Shown: positions 6,142 through 7,410 of the stretch, piece by piece
Layout: every line of letters begins with the position of its first letter
Position numbering within the stretch: the stretch's first letter is position 1
Assembly (NCBI GenBank): GCA_046760705.1
Contig: JBHIER010000157.1
Span: forward strand, 1 to 7,410
Source of the DNA: JBHIER01 sp046760705 [NCBI: bacterium]
GTDB taxonomy: Bacteria > JBHIER01 > G020348925
Length of the DNA stretch: 7,410 nucleotides
Reading direction: 5' to 3'
Notes under the pieces: generated by a model
Told to the model about the DNA's origin: nothing
The model's input: only the letters and a program-made list of their open reading frames with translations
Database searches by the model: none
Made by a program: the position numbers and the translations under genes

Positions 6142-6558
6142 ATTTCCTCAAGGATTGAAGATGTGTAGGAACAGGGGCCGTCCCTATGCTGGCAATTGGC
6201 TTGCATGTCCATTCTCCTGTCTCTCGAAAAAAAAGATCTTGACAAAGGGCCAAAAAGGGACTATAATTGTCATAACCTGACTTGGAGCAACCTGCTCTGA
6301 CCAAAACTCACTCCGAAAGGAGGCGATGCACTGGGGCAGATGCTGCTTTGAAAGGAGCTCACATTTCGAATTTTGTTAGTTCAGTGGGTTTCTGGGTGAA
6401 ATTCGACTGTCTCGAAAGACTGATTGCTAAGGGCCTACAAAGTGGGTCGTCATGCAAGAAAGGCTCACCGTTACCGTGGATGAAGAAGTCTATGAAGGTT
6501 CATATGAGAAAAGACCAGCGGTAATCATCAGCAATGACGGAGCCCGAAGGAGGCCGAT
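6142..6558. other. 417-bp region between flippase and Uma2 genes: promoter, long leader, decayed ORF
   Basis: No full gene is visible. The region contains a consensus promoter (6239-6267), a leader of about 180 bases, a small chimeric ORF from 6452, and the Uma2 ribosome binding site AAGGAGG at 6547-6553. Two further Shine-Dalgarno-like sequences (AAAGGAGG at about 6316-6323 and AAAGGAG at about 6350-6356) have no convincing gene after them: the ATG after the first is only 2 bases away and opens 17 codons. An 80-codon frame starting with TTG at 6282 has no recognisable protein character, so I leave it out. No clear intrinsic terminator follows the flippase gene. Confidence 0.5.
6239..6267 (+). 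promoter_or_regulatory. Perfect-consensus sigma70 promoter
   Basis: TTGACA at 6239-6244 and TATAAT at 6262-6267 are separated by exactly 17 bases, so both hexamers and the spacer match the housekeeping consensus. Transcription should begin near 6274 and run rightward through the leader and small ORF into the Uma2 gene. TGACA (6240-6244) and TGTCA (6268-6272) form a short inverted repeat around the promoter core and could be an operator; five-base arms are weak evidence. Confidence 0.8.
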
Positions 6559-6580
6559 ATGCGCAAACAACCATTGCTAA
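6452..6580 (+). pseudogene. Possible remnant of a toxin-antitoxin pair (antitoxin start joined to a MazF-like fragment)
   Basis: A 42-codon ORF begins MQERLTVTVDEEVYEG, which reads like the first strand and helix start of a ribbon-helix-helix type antitoxin. It then changes to EKRPAVIISNDGA, which resembles the conserved (K)RPA-V-I-SND strand of MazF-type toxins. Antitoxins of this sort normally continue for about 60 more residues, and MazF for more than 100. The simplest reading is an internal deletion that fused the first gene to the second, followed by loss of the rest. The ORF overlaps the Uma2 start by 22 bases and has no strong Shine-Dalgarno. It lies downstream of a strong promoter, as a former TA module would. 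Both resemblances are from memory of family patterns over short stretches, so an unrelated small ORF is possible. Confidence 0.4.
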
Positions 6581-7116
6581 CAAAACCTATCAAATTTACC
6601 TACGAAGATTACGTCCATTTTCCTGAGGACAAGAGATGCGAAATTATAGATGGGGAGGTCTATATGGTTCCCGCGCCAGTACCGTATCATCAGGACGTCT
6701 TAAGAAAGTTAATGGTTATTCTTAATGAATTCGTAGAAAAAAATGGTCTGGGAAGGGTCTATTTCGCCCCCTGTGATGTTGTCCTTTCAGAAATAGATAT
6801 TGTTCAACCCGATATGCTCTTTGTCTCCAGGGAGCGGCTGCCCATCATCACAGAAAAGAATATCCAGGGCGCGCCTGACCTGATTATTGAAATCGTCTCC
6901 CCCTCTTCTGATTACGAGGACAGGGTAATCAAGAGAAAACTCTACAGCAAATATGGGGTTAAGGAGTACTGGCTGGTGGAGTTAGAGAAAGGGGAGGTTG
7001 AGGTCATGGCCCTGAGAGAATCAGGCCTGGAGGTGGTCAAGACTTACAGCCGGGGAGATGTTCTGGAGTCCTTAATCCTCGAAGAGTTAACGGTAGAGTT
7101 GCATGAAATCTTTTAA
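6559..7116 (+). CDS. Uma2/DUF820 family putative PD-(D/E)XK endonuclease
   Basis: This 185-residue protein is a full-length Uma2 (DUF820, PF05685) family member. Family landmarks are an N-terminal FTYEDY (13-18), EIIDGEVYMV (28-37), QPDMLFV (83-89), APDLIIEIVSPSS (105-117), KRKLYSKYGVKEYWLV (125-140) and the C-terminal LEELTVEL. The PD-(D/E)XK-like core uses D85 and E111, with K125 or K127 nearby. The family is predicted to be a nuclease and is abundant and often mobile in cyanobacteria and other environmental bacteria; its biological role is largely unknown. The ATG is preceded by AAGGAGG (6547-6553) at 5-base spacing. The gene is more A/T-rich and uses more A/T-ending codons than the lipid genes to its left, which fits separate acquisition. 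It is probably transcribed from the promoter at 6239. Confidence 0.88.
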   Translation: MRKQPLLTKPIKFTYEDYVHFPEDKRCEIIDGEVYMVPAPVPYHQDVLRKLMVILNEFVEKNGLGRVYFAPCDVVLSEIDIVQPDMLFVSRERLPIITEKNIQGAPDLIIEIVSPSSDYEDRVIKRKLYSKYGVKEYWLVELEKGEVEVMALRESGLEVVKTYSRGDVLESLILEELTVELHEIF

Positions 7117-7146
7117 CACTTTCTATGACAAATGGAAGGATAGAGA

Positions 7147-7215
7147 ATGATAAAAGCGTTTCGAACTGCACTCCAGAGGTACAGTTACGCCGCTCGCTCT
7201 CGTGCGAGAAGCTGA
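7147..7215 (+). CDS. Possible 22-residue cationic small protein
   Basis: The ORF MIKAFRTALQRYSYAARSRARS follows GGAAGGA (7134-7140) at 6-base spacing and starts 30 bases after the Uma2 stop. It is strongly basic, with one lysine and six arginines and no acidic residue. A short hairpin (CTCGC 7193-7197, GCGAG 7204-7208) lies in its 3' part. I do not recognise it. The good ribosome binding site is the only positive support, and random short ORFs like this are common. Confidence 0.2.
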   Translation: MIKAFRTALQRYSYAARSRARS

Positions 7216-7267
7216 GGCAGAGACTTACTACTTTCTCATTTCTCCAGAGTAGGCAAAGTGATGGGAG

Positions 7268-7324
7268 ATGAGCACAATGGTACAAATTACGATGGGTAGT
7301 GTCACTATGGGAGGCAAGAGATGA
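7268..7324 (+). CDS. Possible 18-codon leader ORF overlapping the next start
   Basis: The frame MSTMVQITMGSVTMGGKR ends in TGA at 7322-7324, sharing ATGA with the start codon of the following membrane ORF at 7321. This overlap is typical of translationally coupled genes. A second start is possible at 7277. The purine-rich GGGAG lies too close to the first ATG but about 9 bases from the second. The product is not recognised. Its coding status is uncertain, and it may simply be the leader of the downstream gene. Confidence 0.25.
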   Translation: MSTMVQITMGSVTMGGKR

Positions 7325-7410
7325 TTGGGGCAATCTTGGGAGGTTTTACAATTTTAGGGGTTTTTCTAACCGTGGCTGCCTGGGTTAATGGGAGAAGTAT
7401 TAGGAAGGTT
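7321..7410 (+). CDS. Start of a small membrane-anchored protein gene (3' end outside window)
   Basis: The ATG at 7321 follows GGGAGG with 6-base spacing, and its frame is open to the window edge (30 codons). The N-terminus MIGAILGGFTILGVFLTVAAW is one hydrophobic helix followed by NGRSIRKV, a basic cytoplasmic-type segment. This suggests an N-terminal membrane anchor, with a soluble or coiled-coil part beyond the window. The function cannot be judged from this fragment. Confidence 0.6.
   Translation, partial: MIGAILGGFTILGVFLTVAAWVNGRSIRKV

Noticed and set aside
6165-6190. GGGGCCGTCCC segment as a REP-type palindromic repeat
   Set aside because: It recalls the GGGAC-GTCCC repeats that accompany some transposases, but only one imperfect short copy is present.
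6282-6524. 80-codon plus-strand ORF starting at TTG
   Set aside because: There is no Shine-Dalgarno at the TTG, no recognisable motif, and it overlaps the TA-like ORF in another frame.
7193-7208. CTCGC/GCGAG hairpin after the Uma2 gene as its terminator
   Set aside because: The stem is five bases, no T tract follows, and it lies about 75 bases past the stop.
1-7410. tRNA, rRNA or CRISPR array
   Set aside because: No cloverleaf-like segment with CCA-type end, no rRNA-like conserved blocks and no regularly spaced repeats of CRISPR length were seen by eye.

Overview
The window looks like a chromosomal segment of a Gram-negative bacterium. Its main content is a compact lipid gene cluster, flanked by mobile or accessory DNA. 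The protein families and the IS630-type flank would suit a Desulfobacterota/deltaproteobacterial genome, but that placement is a guess from family resemblance and cannot be proven here.

Layout. Positions 1-192 hold the 3' end of an IS630-family transposase. Positions 355-1338 (minus) hold an extended-SDR NAD-dependent epimerase/dehydratase. Divergent from it, 1548-2732 (plus) encodes a PLP-dependent alpha-oxoamine synthase, and 2839-3963 (plus) encodes a large GNAT-fold acyltransferase. These three match the known bacterial ceramide pathway: serine palmitoyltransferase (Spt), bacterial ceramide synthase (bCerS) and ceramide reductase (CerR). Convergent with the acyltransferase is a PAP2-superfamily membrane protein (about 4036-4929, minus). 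Divergent from that is a polytopic LPG-synthase-TM/flippase-like protein (about 5122-6141, plus).

Proposed joint function. Spt condenses serine with an acyl thioester to 3-ketosphinganine, bCerS N-acylates it to 3-ketoceramide, and CerR reduces it to (dihydro)ceramide. The PAP2 protein lacks the classic phosphatase KX6RP motif and the C3 arginine. It therefore resembles the Aur1/sphingomyelin-synthase branch more than ordinary lipid phosphatases, and could transfer a phospho-headgroup to ceramide. The flippase-like protein could move the product across the inner membrane. The first three assignments rest on known families plus gene context; the last two are inference.

From about 6142 to the end the window looks like accessory DNA. 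It has a perfect-consensus sigma70 promoter (TTGACA, 17 bp, TATAAT), a long leader, a small ORF that reads like an antitoxin start fused to a MazF fragment, a Uma2 (DUF820) putative nuclease gene, a tract with two possible mini-ORFs, and the start of a membrane-protein gene cut by the window edge. Structural DNA of note includes a perfect 24-bp GC palindrome at the 3' end of the PAP2 gene and a 16-bp tandem repeat between the PAP2 and flippase genes.
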